Shown here piece after piece: positions 5,605 through 12,137 of a stretch of DNA of 12,181 nucleotides (the stretch's first letter is position 1; each line of letters starts with the position of its first letter). A program made the position numbers and the translations under genes. The notes beneath the pieces were generated by a model that did no database searches, was not told the origin of the DNA, and worked only from the letters and a program-made list of their open reading frames with translations. The DNA is taken from assembly GCA_016200595.1 (NCBI GenBank), contig JACQEL010001008.1, forward strand, positions 1 through 12,181. The letters are read 5' to 3'. The stretch comes from Deltaproteobacteria bacterium. GTDB taxonomy: Bacteria; Desulfobacterota; Binatia; Bin18.

Positions 5605-7941
5605 TTAGTCGCTCGGACAGTCATCCAGCGGCTTTGGGAGATTGACCGGCTTCTCGGGGTCCATATCGTTCACGTAACGCAAGAAAGCGCGCCGCGTCGC
5701 ACAGACCTTCTTTGTTTTCCACGATTCGTGAATAAATTTCTTTTGTTCTTCAGAAAGATGCCACGACAGCGGTCCCGTCTCTTCCGGCACAAAGACAAAC
5801 GACTCGAGTTTTACCGTAACGCCTTTCAAATCGAGAGATGTCTTGAAACGCTCGATCATGCGATTCACCGCAGTGTCATCCGCCGCAGTTTGGGTAAAAT
5901 CCCATGAGTTCAGCAACCCATAAACCGGACCCAACCACGCCGCCTCCCACTGACTCGAAGCCTTCATCGGTGGCTGAAACGGCTTGGCTCGAATTTCGAC
6001 AAGCGCGATACGATCGAATGGAATCTCCTGGTGCTTTTCAGTTAAGTCCTGTAGCGCTGCCGTCAGCCAGTCGAGAGCCGACGCGACACCGGAGTTGTCG
6101 TGGTAACCACCATCAATGAGGTGAAGCAATCCAGGACTGTTGTTTTCGGGGATAGTGCGTGTGGTCACTTGCCCACCGTCAAGCTGGGCAAAAGAAGCAC
6201 GGGCTGCTGGACTGACGTATGAAAAGGTAGCCGACAGCCGTGCCGCCGTCCACACATCGACTGAGTACTGCTCCTTAGTGCCGATAAATTCCGAGAGAGT
6301 CTTGGCGTAGTTGTACCGCGTCGGATCCGTCTCTCGCCCTTCGATTTTCCAGCCAGCCCACTTGCTTTCAAGAGAAGAAATCGGCGTCAGCGCGATTCGT
6401 GCTCCATTTTCCATGACTGTGGTATTGAAGATCACTGCTGGCTTGCTTCCGTTACGGATCGCGTCTCGCCAGTCTGACAACAATACCAGCTCTTTGGGAT
6501 CTCTTTTATTAAGGTTGTTCGAGATCTTTCGCCAATCAGCTTCGGCTAAGCGTCCTCTGTCGAAGTCCTCATCAGTCCAGATGGGAAAAATCGCCCGACG
6601 GAAGTCTGGAAACGCAAAGCCATAGGCGGTAATGCTGAGACTGGTTTTCAGGGCGTTCTCAACCACCTCTTGTAGAACCGCCTTGGAGAGCGGGTTCGTG
6701 CCCTCTCCATGAGCGCACACATAGTGTGCCGCACCCACCGAACCGCCGGAAACCCCGCTGATGAGCCGCAGCTCCGGGCGAAAATTAGGATAATCGTTGT
6801 GTAGTTCCGTTAGGACCTTCGTAGTCCACCCTGCAGCCAGGATGCCTCCCCCGCTAGCGGCGACGATGACCAAATGAGATTTTTTGCCACTATCTTGAAA
6901 AGAGTCGACGAGAGGCTGCAACACATCACCCGCGCCGAAAGACTGTCCACTTCTTGTGAGAAACACGTCGTAAGTGTGTGCCGGTCCCCCTAGATTCCTT
7001 TGGATAAAATCTGAGTTCTCTGCCAGACCATAAATCGAAATCCCATAGATAACGGCAACGATGAGCGCGATCCTATAGCGCCGCAGGTGAAACCACAGCG
7101 CCGAGAGAAGCCAGATGATCGGTAACAGCAGTGCAAATATGAAAGCCACCGGCGGCAACGAGTCTATGTTTACGAGATGTGTCCACGACTCAGGCTTCAT
7201 GATGCGGTAGACGATCCAGTAAATTGTGCTGACGGCGAGAAACGAAACTATCGAGAAGAGTTGCTCAGCGCGTAATTTTTGTCGATCGGGACTCGTGAAG
7301 AAATGAGCACTCAATCCGGCTTTTCTCGCGCCCCACGACACGATGCCTAAGACGAAGCTGGTTAGGAAAGTTAATTTTCGGACCCTGAGCGAATCCCATA
7401 TCGCCAAGGGTCCCCACGGCAGAACTCTATAACCGGGGTAGTCACATATCACCAAGAAAGCGACTATGTCCATACACAAGTAAGCAAGCGCACCACCCAA
7501 AACGAAGCCGCAAGCGACTCCACTAGGATTGACCGCTTCGCTGGTCACGACGATTGCTCCTGGCCCGGCCAGCATCGTGAACAAAACGAACGTGGAGGCA
7601 TGGTTCATCGGGATGGTCACTCGCCGACGATTCCTCGGGAGGTTGTATGTCCAACGGTCGGGGAGATCGCGCTCGCCATCCAAATTCAGACAGGCTGTCA
7701 GCATGGTAGCCCATACGGCTCCCAAAAGGGCAAAGCCAAACCAGAAGCCATCCCAGAACCTGAATTCCACGAAGAGATTGCCAAGCACAGAGTGACCCGG
7801 CGGCTCAAAGCCAAATATGTTTTTCAGCGCGGTGACCGGCAAATAGAGTATAATTGCTCCAAAAATGTAAAAGGGTCTTTGAACCGAGAAATTGCCTAGG
7901 AGTCGCAGGAACCATGGTGGCGGCTGTGGAGTCGCGTTCAT
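5605..7941 (-). CDS. Polytopic membrane protein with C-terminal patatin-like phospholipase domain
   Basis: I choose the ATG at 7941 (778 aa) because AGGGAAGG lies seven bases upstream; an in-frame start at 7995 has no comparable site. Residues 1-310 hold about eight predicted membrane helices (near 21-42, 64-84, 114-136, 142-166, 189-206, 227-246, 261-283 and 288-304). The patatin domain follows. SGGGI at 363-367 is the oxyanion hole, GVSGGS at 396-401 holds the nucleophile Ser398, and IDGGYHDNSG holds D610 of the DGG motif. All catalytic elements are present, so an active acyl hydrolase tethered to the membrane is expected. The layout is the reverse of the 1161-3320 protein, whose helices interrupt the catalytic domain. 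The gene is convergent with the lipase and is separated from DUF2252 by a terminator, so it is probably transcribed alone. Substrate unknown. Confidence 0.88.
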   Translation of the reverse strand: MNATPQPPPWFLRLLGNFSVQRPFYIFGAIILYLPVTALKNIFGFEPPGHSVLGNLFVEFRFWDGFWFGFALLGAVWATMLTACLNLDGERDLPDRWTYNLPRNRRRVTIPMNHASTFVLFTMLAGPGAIVVTSEAVNPSGVACGFVLGGALAYLCMDIVAFLVICDYPGYRVLPWGPLAIWDSLRVRKLTFLTSFVLGIVSWGARKAGLSAHFFTSPDRQKLRAEQLFSIVSFLAVSTIYWIVYRIMKPESWTHLVNIDSLPPVAFIFALLLPIIWLLSALWFHLRRYRIALIVAVIYGISIYGLAENSDFIQRNLGGPAHTYDVFLTRSGQSFGAGDVLQPLVDSFQDSGKKSHLVIVAASGGGILAAGWTTKVLTELHNDYPNFRPELRLISGVSGGSVGAAHYVCAHGEGTNPLSKAVLQEVVENALKTSLSITAYGFAFPDFRRAIFPIWTDEDFDRGRLAEADWRKISNNLNKRDPKELVLLSDWRDAIRNGSKPAVIFNTTVMENGARIALTPISSLESKWAGWKIEGRETDPTRYNYAKTLSEFIGTKEQYSVDVWTAARLSATFSYVSPAARASFAQLDGGQVTTRTIPENNSPGLLHLIDGGYHDNSGVASALDWLTAALQDLTEKHQEIPFDRIALVEIRAKPFQPPMKASSQWEAAWLGPVYGLLNSWDFTQTAADDTAVNRMIERFKTSLDLKGVTVKLESFVFVPEETGPLSWHLSEEQKKFIHESWKTKKVCATRRAFLRYVNDMDPEKPVNLPKPLDDCPSD

Positions 7942-8045
7942 GTTTATACCTTCCCTCTCGGGGCATTGATCCTGACACTGGCCGCCTGACCCCAAAGGTC
8001 TGGCCTTCTTGGCCTGCCAGCAGCAATCGTGCGAAAAATAACTTT

Positions 8046-8073
8046 AGCATATTCTGCACTAAGGTTTTGTCAG
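8046..8073 (-). promoter_or_regulatory. Candidate promoter for the membrane patatin gene
   Basis: On the minus strand CTGACA (8073-8068) is followed after 16 bases by TATGCT (8051-8046), 5/6 and 4/6 to the -35 and -10 consensus. It lies about 105 bases before the ATG at 7941 and just downstream of the minus-strand terminator, where a fresh promoter is needed. Confidence 0.3.
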
Positions 8074-8078
8074 GTCGT

Positions 8079-8106
8079 TAAGAAAAAGCCCAGACGCACC
8101 GTCTGG
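8079..8106 (-). terminator. Rho-independent terminator, minus strand
   Basis: On the minus strand a perfect 7-bp stem CCAGACG-GTG-CGTCTGG (8106-8090) with a 3-nt loop is followed directly by GCTTTTTCTT (down to about 8079). This is the classic hairpin plus T-tract. It would end the transcript that carries DUF2252 and the two small ORFs, and it insulates the patatin gene downstream. Confidence 0.7.
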
Positions 8107-8133
8107 TGGCGGCTCATAACTATAAAATTGCGG

Positions 8134-8179
8134 CTAGACGAACCTCGCCGCTTGCCCAGTCGTAAAGGTTCGAGTCTAG
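8134..8179. repeat. Long bulged hairpin in the 8.1-kb spacer
   Basis: CTAGACGAACCT (8134-8145) pairs with AGGTTCGAGTCTAG (8166-8179) over 12 bases with one 2-nt bulge and a 20-nt loop. It lies between the minus-strand terminator and the small ORFs and overlaps the last codon and stop of the 25-codon ORF. It may be an RNA structure in the 3' leader/trailer of the minus transcript or part of an unrecognised RNA. Function unknown. Confidence 0.45.
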
Positions 8180-8253
8180 AGCAGTCGAGAAAGACCTCGT
8201 TGATAGGCCAATGAACGGAGAGAAGATGCTCGTCCTGCCCTGGCTGACGACAT
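8176..8253 (-). CDS. Putative 25-aa small ORF with strong ribosome-binding site
   Basis: An ATG at 8253 is preceded by AAAAGGAG with five bases between (CTAGC). The 25-aa product begins MSSARAGRASSL and is rich in Ser, Arg and Leu, ending at TAG 8176. Its ribosome-binding site overlaps the end of the preceding tiny ORF (8255-8314), so the two could be translationally coupled. I do not recognise it. Such short ORFs arise by chance, and only the tandem Shine-Dalgarno arrangement argues for it. Confidence 0.22.
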   Translation of the reverse strand: MSSARAGRASSLRSLAYQRGLSRLL

Positions 8254-8254
8254 G

Positions 8255-8314
8255 CTAGCTCCTTTTTTTTATACCTGTCCCTTGGCCAAGTGATGATCGG
8301 ACCACAAACATCAT
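8255..8314 (-). CDS. Putative 19-aa small ORF with strong ribosome-binding site
   Basis: A double ATG start at 8314 follows AAGGAG (8326-8321) with six bases between. The 19-aa product starts MMFVVRSSLGQ and ends IKKRS at TAG 8255. The Lys-Lys codons lie in a run of eight A on this strand, a potential slippage site that could alter the frame. It sits about 120 bases after the DUF2252 stop and before the terminator at 8079-8106, so it could share that transcript as a small coding or leader ORF. No homology is recognised. Confidence 0.27.
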   Translation of the reverse strand: MMFVVRSSLGQGTGIKKRS

Positions 8315-8431
8315 GTGAATCTCCTTGCCTTATAGAAAAGAAAAGGAGACACCGTCAACAGGAAGACAGTGAGATTTGAGGGCCCAAAGGTTAAATTTTG
8401 GATAAATTTTGCTTACATCTTACGATTTCAG

Positions 8432-9541
8432 TTAAGAGAATTCCTGCCGATCTTTCTCGACGGTCTCAGCCCACGCTTTCGTCGCGGAGTCGAACCAGCC
8501 TTTATTTTGACCGAGCCGCCGGTGTAAATCTTCCATGATCGCCTTGTCCTGGCCGCTGCCAGCATGGAGATGCGCTAGTTCTGCTCCCATGCTCTCGAAG
8601 AGTTTCTCTTCCTCTGCCTGTGTCGCGCGGCTGCCAGTGAGATCGCTCAACTCAATCTTAATAGCATCCGGTGCAAGGCGGCGTACGATCCACCCGTCCC
8701 GCACCTGTTGCGTCGAGTCCGGGCAGCGATTTGGTGACTGGAGCAATTCCTCCAACCTCGGTGCCACCGAAGTCCGGCTAGCCCACGTCACAGCCAATGG
8801 CATCACTGGCTTCACCTCGCGGAGCACGCGGGCACCACGCCATAGCGCGAAGGCGTAGAACCGCCGCTTCCCACGGCTGCCGAGGCCTGGAGGGTCATCC
8901 GGGACGGGTTCACGGAATTCGATGTGGGTGCTCCCTTCGGGGAGCGAGTCCTCCAGCAGCTTCCTCGCGGCGCTGGGGATCGCTGTAGCAGGCTGGGTCT
9001 TCTTGAGCCTCTTCTTCCAGAATTTCTCTACCGGCGCGGCGAGAAACGTTCCCTGCGCCAGCCTGGTGAGATCGGTATGGTCTTCGGCCAACACAAAAGG
9101 CGTTGCCGCCCCGCCAATTGCCTCAGTGTAACCACGGAGGATCAACTCGCAGGCATCCGCCATCGAGGTCTCGAAATCCTGCAATTCCCTAATGGCGAAA
9201 CAGGCGCTGACTCCAAGCCGCACGAGATCGCTGGTGTAGGGCAACTCGCACCCCTCATCGAAGTCATTCACGCCCCACACCAGTCGTCCCTCTCCATCGC
9301 GCCATGTCCCGAAGTTCTCCACATGGATATCGCCCACGGCAAGCACCTTTGGCGTCTCGGACTCCTGTGCCAACCAAAGTTCTGCCCAGCGATAAAACGT
9401 CGCCCGCAGGAACGCGTGTGCGCCCTCCTCTTTCATCGCCTTGTGCTTGAGCTTCAGCGCGGCGGTATCTAGCCCGCCCTGCGCGATCAGTTGGTCTCCC
9501 AGCCACTTTTCAAAGTCGGCAGTTGCCTGATTGATGTTCAT
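8432..9541 (-). CDS. DUF2252 family protein (kinase/phosphotransferase-like)
   Basis: This 369-aa protein has the signature motifs of DUF2252: GDIHVENFG at residues 70-78 and VNDFDEG at 91-97, followed by DLVRLGVSA. These resemble the GDxHxxN catalytic loop and the DxD metal-binding motif of aminoglycoside-phosphotransferase-like kinases, the fold group in which I believe this family sits. The likely key residues are D71, H73, N76, D93 and D95. No membrane helix or signal peptide is seen, so it should be cytosolic. The ATG at 9541 has a GGAG eight bases upstream. It is preceded by a weak small ORF and followed by a structured spacer with a terminator at 8079-8106. Enzymatic activity and substrate are not established for the family as far as I know. 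Confidence 0.82.
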   Translation of the reverse strand: MNINQATADFEKWLGDQLIAQGGLDTAALKLKHKAMKEEGAHAFLRATFYRWAELWLAQESETPKVLAVGDIHVENFGTWRDGEGRLVWGVNDFDEGCELPYTSDLVRLGVSACFAIRELQDFETSMADACELILRGYTEAIGGAATPFVLAEDHTDLTRLAQGTFLAAPVEKFWKKRLKKTQPATAIPSAARKLLEDSLPEGSTHIEFREPVPDDPPGLGSRGKRRFYAFALWRGARVLREVKPVMPLAVTWASRTSVAPRLEELLQSPNRCPDSTQQVRDGWIVRRLAPDAIKIELSDLTGSRATQAEEEKLFESMGAELAHLHAGSGQDKAIMEDLHRRLGQNKGWFDSATKAWAETVEKDRQEFS

Positions 9542-9604
9542 AGATGGGTCTCCAAGCTACTTCTAGGAGCACAGGCCGGCCCCAGACATCTGGCTCTTCA
9601 GAAC

Positions 9605-9889
9605 TCATACTCTCACTACAGCGGATATCACTGTGTCAACCATATGCCAGCCGATTCCATGTGGCCAACGTCCGCACGCCTTGAGGCTGTTCCTTCGGGT
9701 CACTCCAAAATTATAGCTCTGCCTGGTAAAATCATCGTTTATAGTCACTCGTCCAATCAGCTTTTCTGACACTTCCGCGTCACTTCGTAGTACACGGCCG
9801 TCGGTCTTTTTGCCGAGACGACTAACGAGATCTGGCTCGGCAAACACCGGAGTGTTCAGGCCCGCCACGCCAAATCCCGCGGTTAACAT
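9605..9889 (-). CDS. Small hypothetical protein with signal-peptide-like start, possibly truncated
   Basis: This 94-aa ORF starts MLTAGFGVAGLNTPVFAEPD, which looks like the hydrophobic core and AxA-type cleavage site (PVFA/EP) of an export signal without the usual positively charged N-terminus. The mature part (DLVSRLGKKTDGRVLRSDAE, then KLIGRVTINDDFTRQSYNFG) looks like real protein sequence, while the last 20 residues do not. No convincing ribosome-binding site precedes 9889, and a TGA lies in frame 30 bases upstream. An AGGAGGGAGGA stands about 60 bases further up, in front of another frame. The pattern fits a gene damaged at both ends, but chance cannot be excluded. No family is recognised. 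I see nothing else in 9890-10007. Confidence 0.35.
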   Translation of the reverse strand: MLTAGFGVAGLNTPVFAEPDLVSRLGKKTDGRVLRSDAEVSEKLIGRVTINDDFTRQSYNFGVTRRNSLKACGRWPHGIGWHMVDTVISAVVRV

Positions 9890-10007
9890 ATGGTGACAGA
9901 GGTCCCAGAGTTGACCTCAGCCCCGGCCGCGACAGCACGCATTTGGAATTTTGTCCTCCCTCCTCTTTTTCCATTCGCTGATAGCATCAACATAGAGCTG
10001 ACTCCCC

Positions 10008-10922
10008 TTAGGGCCAGATAGTATTGAGTAGGCTTGCCAGACGATAGCCGGCTTTGGCAAGCTGCCGTGCGGCGATGTCGCTCTCCCGGTTCAGTTCGGC
10101 AGGGGAGAGTGTGATTGAGAGATGGCCGACTGCTGGAGGAGCTAAAGTGCAGCTCGTTAAGTCCGGTTTGCATTCCTCTTCAGGGATCTGGAGCGCGATG
10201 TAAATATCTTTTCGGGCGATTTCGGTTGATTCCCATGCGATATCGGCGGTGCCGTCCGGTTTCCACGCGAAGGCGGCTTTCTCTGCGCCGAATTTGTCCT
10301 CCAGTTTTCCCGCCGTTGCTTTCACGTTCCCGGTATCCAGACCGTGCGCGACTTGCTGTACGAGCACGCGGTCCCAGGTGTCGTGCAACTCCGTGGACGG
10401 GGGATGCGAAACGACCTTAACGCAGTTGCCGCCTCGATCGGCATTGGTAGCAGCGTGTAGGGGCTGGTGAATATCGCCGACGAAGTGAATGAGAAACGCC
10501 AAATCTCCTTTGGCGCCGAAGTGGTCAGGATGGCCGTCGCGGAGGCGGGTGATGTCCTCATCGATTTTGGCAACGACGCACGTCTTATCGGGGCAGCGCG
10601 CGGGCAGATCAGTCTGCTTATCCTGCAAACAAATGTCGATGAAGTGCCACGGCTTGGTCTCCGGGTTACTCGTTTTAAACTTAGTGTCAGGGAGGATCGC
10701 GGCCGCCGCCATCGCCGTGGCGACCGACTTGTTATTCGCAGGTACCTTGAGGATCCGGGCAACGTGCTTTCGGGCATTCTGGCTTAAATTGTCGGCCGCA
10801 ATGATGGCCACAATTTCATGACCCTCCTTGCCCCAGCCCCAGGCGTTCTCATGGCCGCTGACCATAACGGCAGTCAGACAGCCGAGCATCAATACAAGAC
10901 CCATGTTTTTAATCCGGACCAT
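10008..10922 (-). CDS. S1/P1-type zinc nuclease, exported
   Basis: This 304-aa protein belongs to the S1/P1 nuclease family: secreted enzymes with three zinc ions that cut single-stranded DNA and RNA and release 5'-nucleotides. The start has an ideal AAGGAGG (10937-10931) eight bases before the ATG. Residues 1-29 form a signal peptide. In the family the N-terminal Trp of the mature enzyme binds zinc five residues before a His, and here W30 and H35 (WGKEGH) keep that spacing. The other ligands map to D79 (ILPDT), H93 (PWHFID), H146, D150 and H156 (IHFVGDIHQPLH), and H180 and D184 (LHDTWD). All nine are present. Cysteines at 98, 110, 115, 167, 251 and 258 could form disulfides. A role in scavenging phosphate or nucleotides from external nucleic acid is inferred from the family. 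Confidence 0.92.
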   Translation of the reverse strand: MVRIKNMGLVLMLGCLTAVMVSGHENAWGWGKEGHEIVAIIAADNLSQNARKHVARILKVPANNKSVATAMAAAAILPDTKFKTSNPETKPWHFIDICLQDKQTDLPARCPDKTCVVAKIDEDITRLRDGHPDHFGAKGDLAFLIHFVGDIHQPLHAATNADRGGNCVKVVSHPPSTELHDTWDRVLVQQVAHGLDTGNVKATAGKLEDKFGAEKAAFAWKPDGTADIAWESTEIARKDIYIALQIPEEECKPDLTSCTLAPPAVGHLSITLSPAELNRESDIAARQLAKAGYRLASLLNTIWP

Positions 10923-10930
10923 GGAAACAT

Positions 10931-10937
10931 CCTCCTT
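10931..10937 (-). promoter_or_regulatory. Consensus ribosome-binding site of the S1/P1 nuclease gene
   Basis: AAGGAGG on the minus strand lies eight bases before the ATG at 10922 and fixes that start over the internal ATG six codons later. A TTGACA further upstream (10990-10985) has no convincing -10 partner. Confidence 0.7.
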
Positions 10938-11117
10938 ATTTTCCTTCCTTACACTCCTGCTGGGCCATCTCGACTTCTCGATATTGTCAAGGTGAAACCT
11001 GCAGCGTCATTCCGCTTCAAGACATTTCCAATCACCCAATACGTCGTGCAAAGATCTTTACAGTGTCTCGAATCGTAGACGAGATCAGTGAATTTCTTCC
11101 TGAGCAACTATCTCGCT

Positions 11118-11134
11118 GAGGTCAGTCAGACCTC
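11118..11134. repeat. Hairpin overlapping the stop of the winged-helix gene
   Basis: GAGGTC (11118-11123) and GACCTC (11129-11134) are perfect complements around a 5-nt loop. The stem covers the TGA stop of the minus-strand gene (11124-11122). No T-tract follows on either strand, so a Rho-independent terminator is unlikely. The gap 10938-11117 otherwise shows nothing I can name. Confidence 0.3.
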
Positions 11135-11397
11135 CCTGTGAGCAGCACGCGAATGTCTTTTGACCGCCGCCGATTTACCCGATAGAGCAAATGTCCATCG
11201 CTCCCTTTACGTTCAAGCACGAATCCACGGGCGCCAAGCTCGCCAAGTGCTTCTTTGACCTGGACCGTACGGCATTTGATCTGTTGCTCTAGGAACCACC
11301 ACTCTACGATGCCTTCCAGTGTATCTTGCGCTCGCGGATGCTCGATGAGATATGCCAAGATCTCGTACCCCGTTTGTGGATTTCCGGCTGTGAACAT
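11122..11397 (-). CDS. Small winged-helix-like hypothetical protein
   Basis: The product is about 91 aa from the ATG at 11397. The segment TGYEILAYLIEHPRAQDTLE, then GIVEWWFLEQQIK, VQVKEALGELGARGF and VLERKGSDGHLLYRVNRRR has the helix-turn-helix plus beta-hairpin rhythm of a winged-helix domain. The recognition helix would be VQVKEALGEL and the wing ERKGSDGHLLYRV. A DNA-binding role is inferred from this pattern only. The start is uncertain: an in-frame GTG at 11409 and a TTG at 11445 are possible, and none has a good ribosome-binding site. A near-perfect 22-bp palindrome lies about 170 bases upstream and could be its operator. I have the impression that such short proteins are common in Nitrospira-like genomes, but cannot verify it. 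Confidence 0.65.
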   Translation of the reverse strand: MFTAGNPQTGYEILAYLIEHPRAQDTLEGIVEWWFLEQQIKCRTVQVKEALGELGARGFVLERKGSDGHLLYRVNRRRSKDIRVLLTGRSD

Positions 11398-11507
11398 ACC
11401 GAGCTTCACATATTGTTGATTTCCCCAGGAAGAAGCTTGGAGCAATCACAGTGCCAGGGCGTAAGTATGTGAACTCCCATGACCGTTGGGTATTCAGGTA
11501 GGTTCTT

Positions 11508-11575
11508 TTTGTCCTAGTTCCGCTCTAGGAAGGTGAGAAAACCCGTTGGCTTGGCCCAGATAGCGCTAGGACAAA
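11508..11575. repeat. 10-bp inverted repeat sharing the palindrome half-site
   Basis: TTTGTCCTAG (11508-11517) is the exact reverse complement of CTAGGACAAA (11566-11575). A partial copy, CTAGGA, lies at 11525-11530. Together with the palindrome at 11565-11586 this gives at least three related half-sites within 80 bases. Confidence 0.45.
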
Positions 11576-11586
11576 TTTGTCCGAGC
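11565..11586. promoter_or_regulatory. Near-perfect 22-bp palindrome, operator-like
   Basis: The sequence GCTAGGACAAATTTGTCCGAGC is self-complementary at 10 of 11 positions per arm, with a perfect 14-bp core GGACAAATTTGTCC. It lies in the 450-base stretch 11398-11846, where I see no convincing gene. Dyads of this size and symmetry are typical of sites for dimeric regulators; the adjacent winged-helix protein is a natural but unproven candidate. Confidence 0.45.
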
Positions 11587-11603
11587 AAGAGCAGCCGATT
11601 GTC

Positions 11604-11630
11604 CAGCCTCTGCGAGTAAACAGAGGGCTG
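11604..11630. repeat. Hairpin CAGCCTCTG / CAGAGGGCTG
   Basis: CAGCCTCTG (11604-11612) pairs with CAGAGGGCTG (11621-11630) with one bulged base and an 8-nt loop. It is followed by AAAAAGAAG on the plus strand and has no T-tract on the 3' side of either strand, so I do not call it a terminator. Confidence 0.35.
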
Positions 11631-11846
11631 AAAAAGAAGCAGTGGACGTCGCGTCTCAGGGCACGGTCGTGGGGAAGACACCCTCCGAGACTGCTCGAAT
11701 CGCAACGGTCACGCCTCTCGCGGTGAGGGCCAGGCGGTCCGGCGGAGCGAGGAGACACAGCTCTGGCCTGCTCCTGCCTAGAGGATACCAGTGTGTTATG
11801 AGAAGGTTGCTCTGCCGGTCACTTCTTCTCCCCTGTAGGCCCCTCG

Positions 11847-12137
11847 TCAGTGGGTTTCGTATCGTCGCCCAAACTCCAACAGCTCATCGACCTGCTGGCT
11901 CTGCCCATCCGTGGTCAGTAGTTTCCAGTGCTGTCCGGTGTAGGTGAGTTCCCGGAACGAGAGGATGATCTCGCCCCGACGAATCACGCCCTCTGTACAC
12001 CGGACTTTGCTCAACCCCAGATTGGTGCTACAGCGCTCTGCAGAGAAGACCACGAGAGTCTCAGCCTCCTCATGACTGAGGATCGTCAACGGTCCGCACT
12101 CTGCTTGGGCCAGCGTTATCCCGCCCTGCCGTGGCAC
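11847..12137 (-). CDS. Small hypothetical protein
   Basis: This 96-aa ORF begins at a GTG (12137) and is open further upstream to the window edge, so the true start may lie outside. It is soluble, with no signal peptide or membrane helix. The sequence includes CGPLTILSHEEAETLVVFSA, CTEGVIRRGEIILSFRELTY and TGQHWKLLTTDGQ, with alternating beta-strand-like segments that read as genuine protein. I do not recognise a family. No Shine-Dalgarno precedes the GTG. It is on the same strand as the winged-helix gene but about 450 bases upstream of it, so co-transcription is uncertain. Confidence 0.45.
   Translation of the reverse strand: MPRQGGITLAQAECGPLTILSHEEAETLVVFSAERCSTNLGLSKVRCTEGVIRRGEIILSFRELTYTGQHWKLLTTDGQSQQVDELLEFGRRYETH

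Noticed and set aside
1161..7941. CBASS-type anti-phage system with patatin effector
   Set aside because: Patatin-like effectors exist in such systems, but no nucleotide cyclase, sensor or ancillary gene is in the window, and both patatins here are large multi-helix membrane proteins.
8107..8185. tRNA-like fragments (CTCATAA and GGTTCGAGTC)
   Set aside because: The pieces cannot be assembled into acceptor, D and anticodon stems, and GGTTCGAGTC is instead one arm of a different hairpin.
8198..8209. CGTTGATAGGCC, which resembles a stretch near the 3' end of 23S rRNA
   Set aside because: Only 12 bases match and the flanks do not look like 23S rRNA, so chance is sufficient.
9582..9593. CCAGACATCTGG palindrome upstream of DUF2252
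   Set aside because: Short dyads like this are frequent; no T-tract, repeat copies or promoter elements adjoin it.
11514..11947. Several 60-100-codon ORFs on both strands
   Set aside because: They are overlapping, rich in Arg, Ser and Pro as expected for noncoding GC-rich DNA, lack ribosome-binding sites and show no protein-like pattern.
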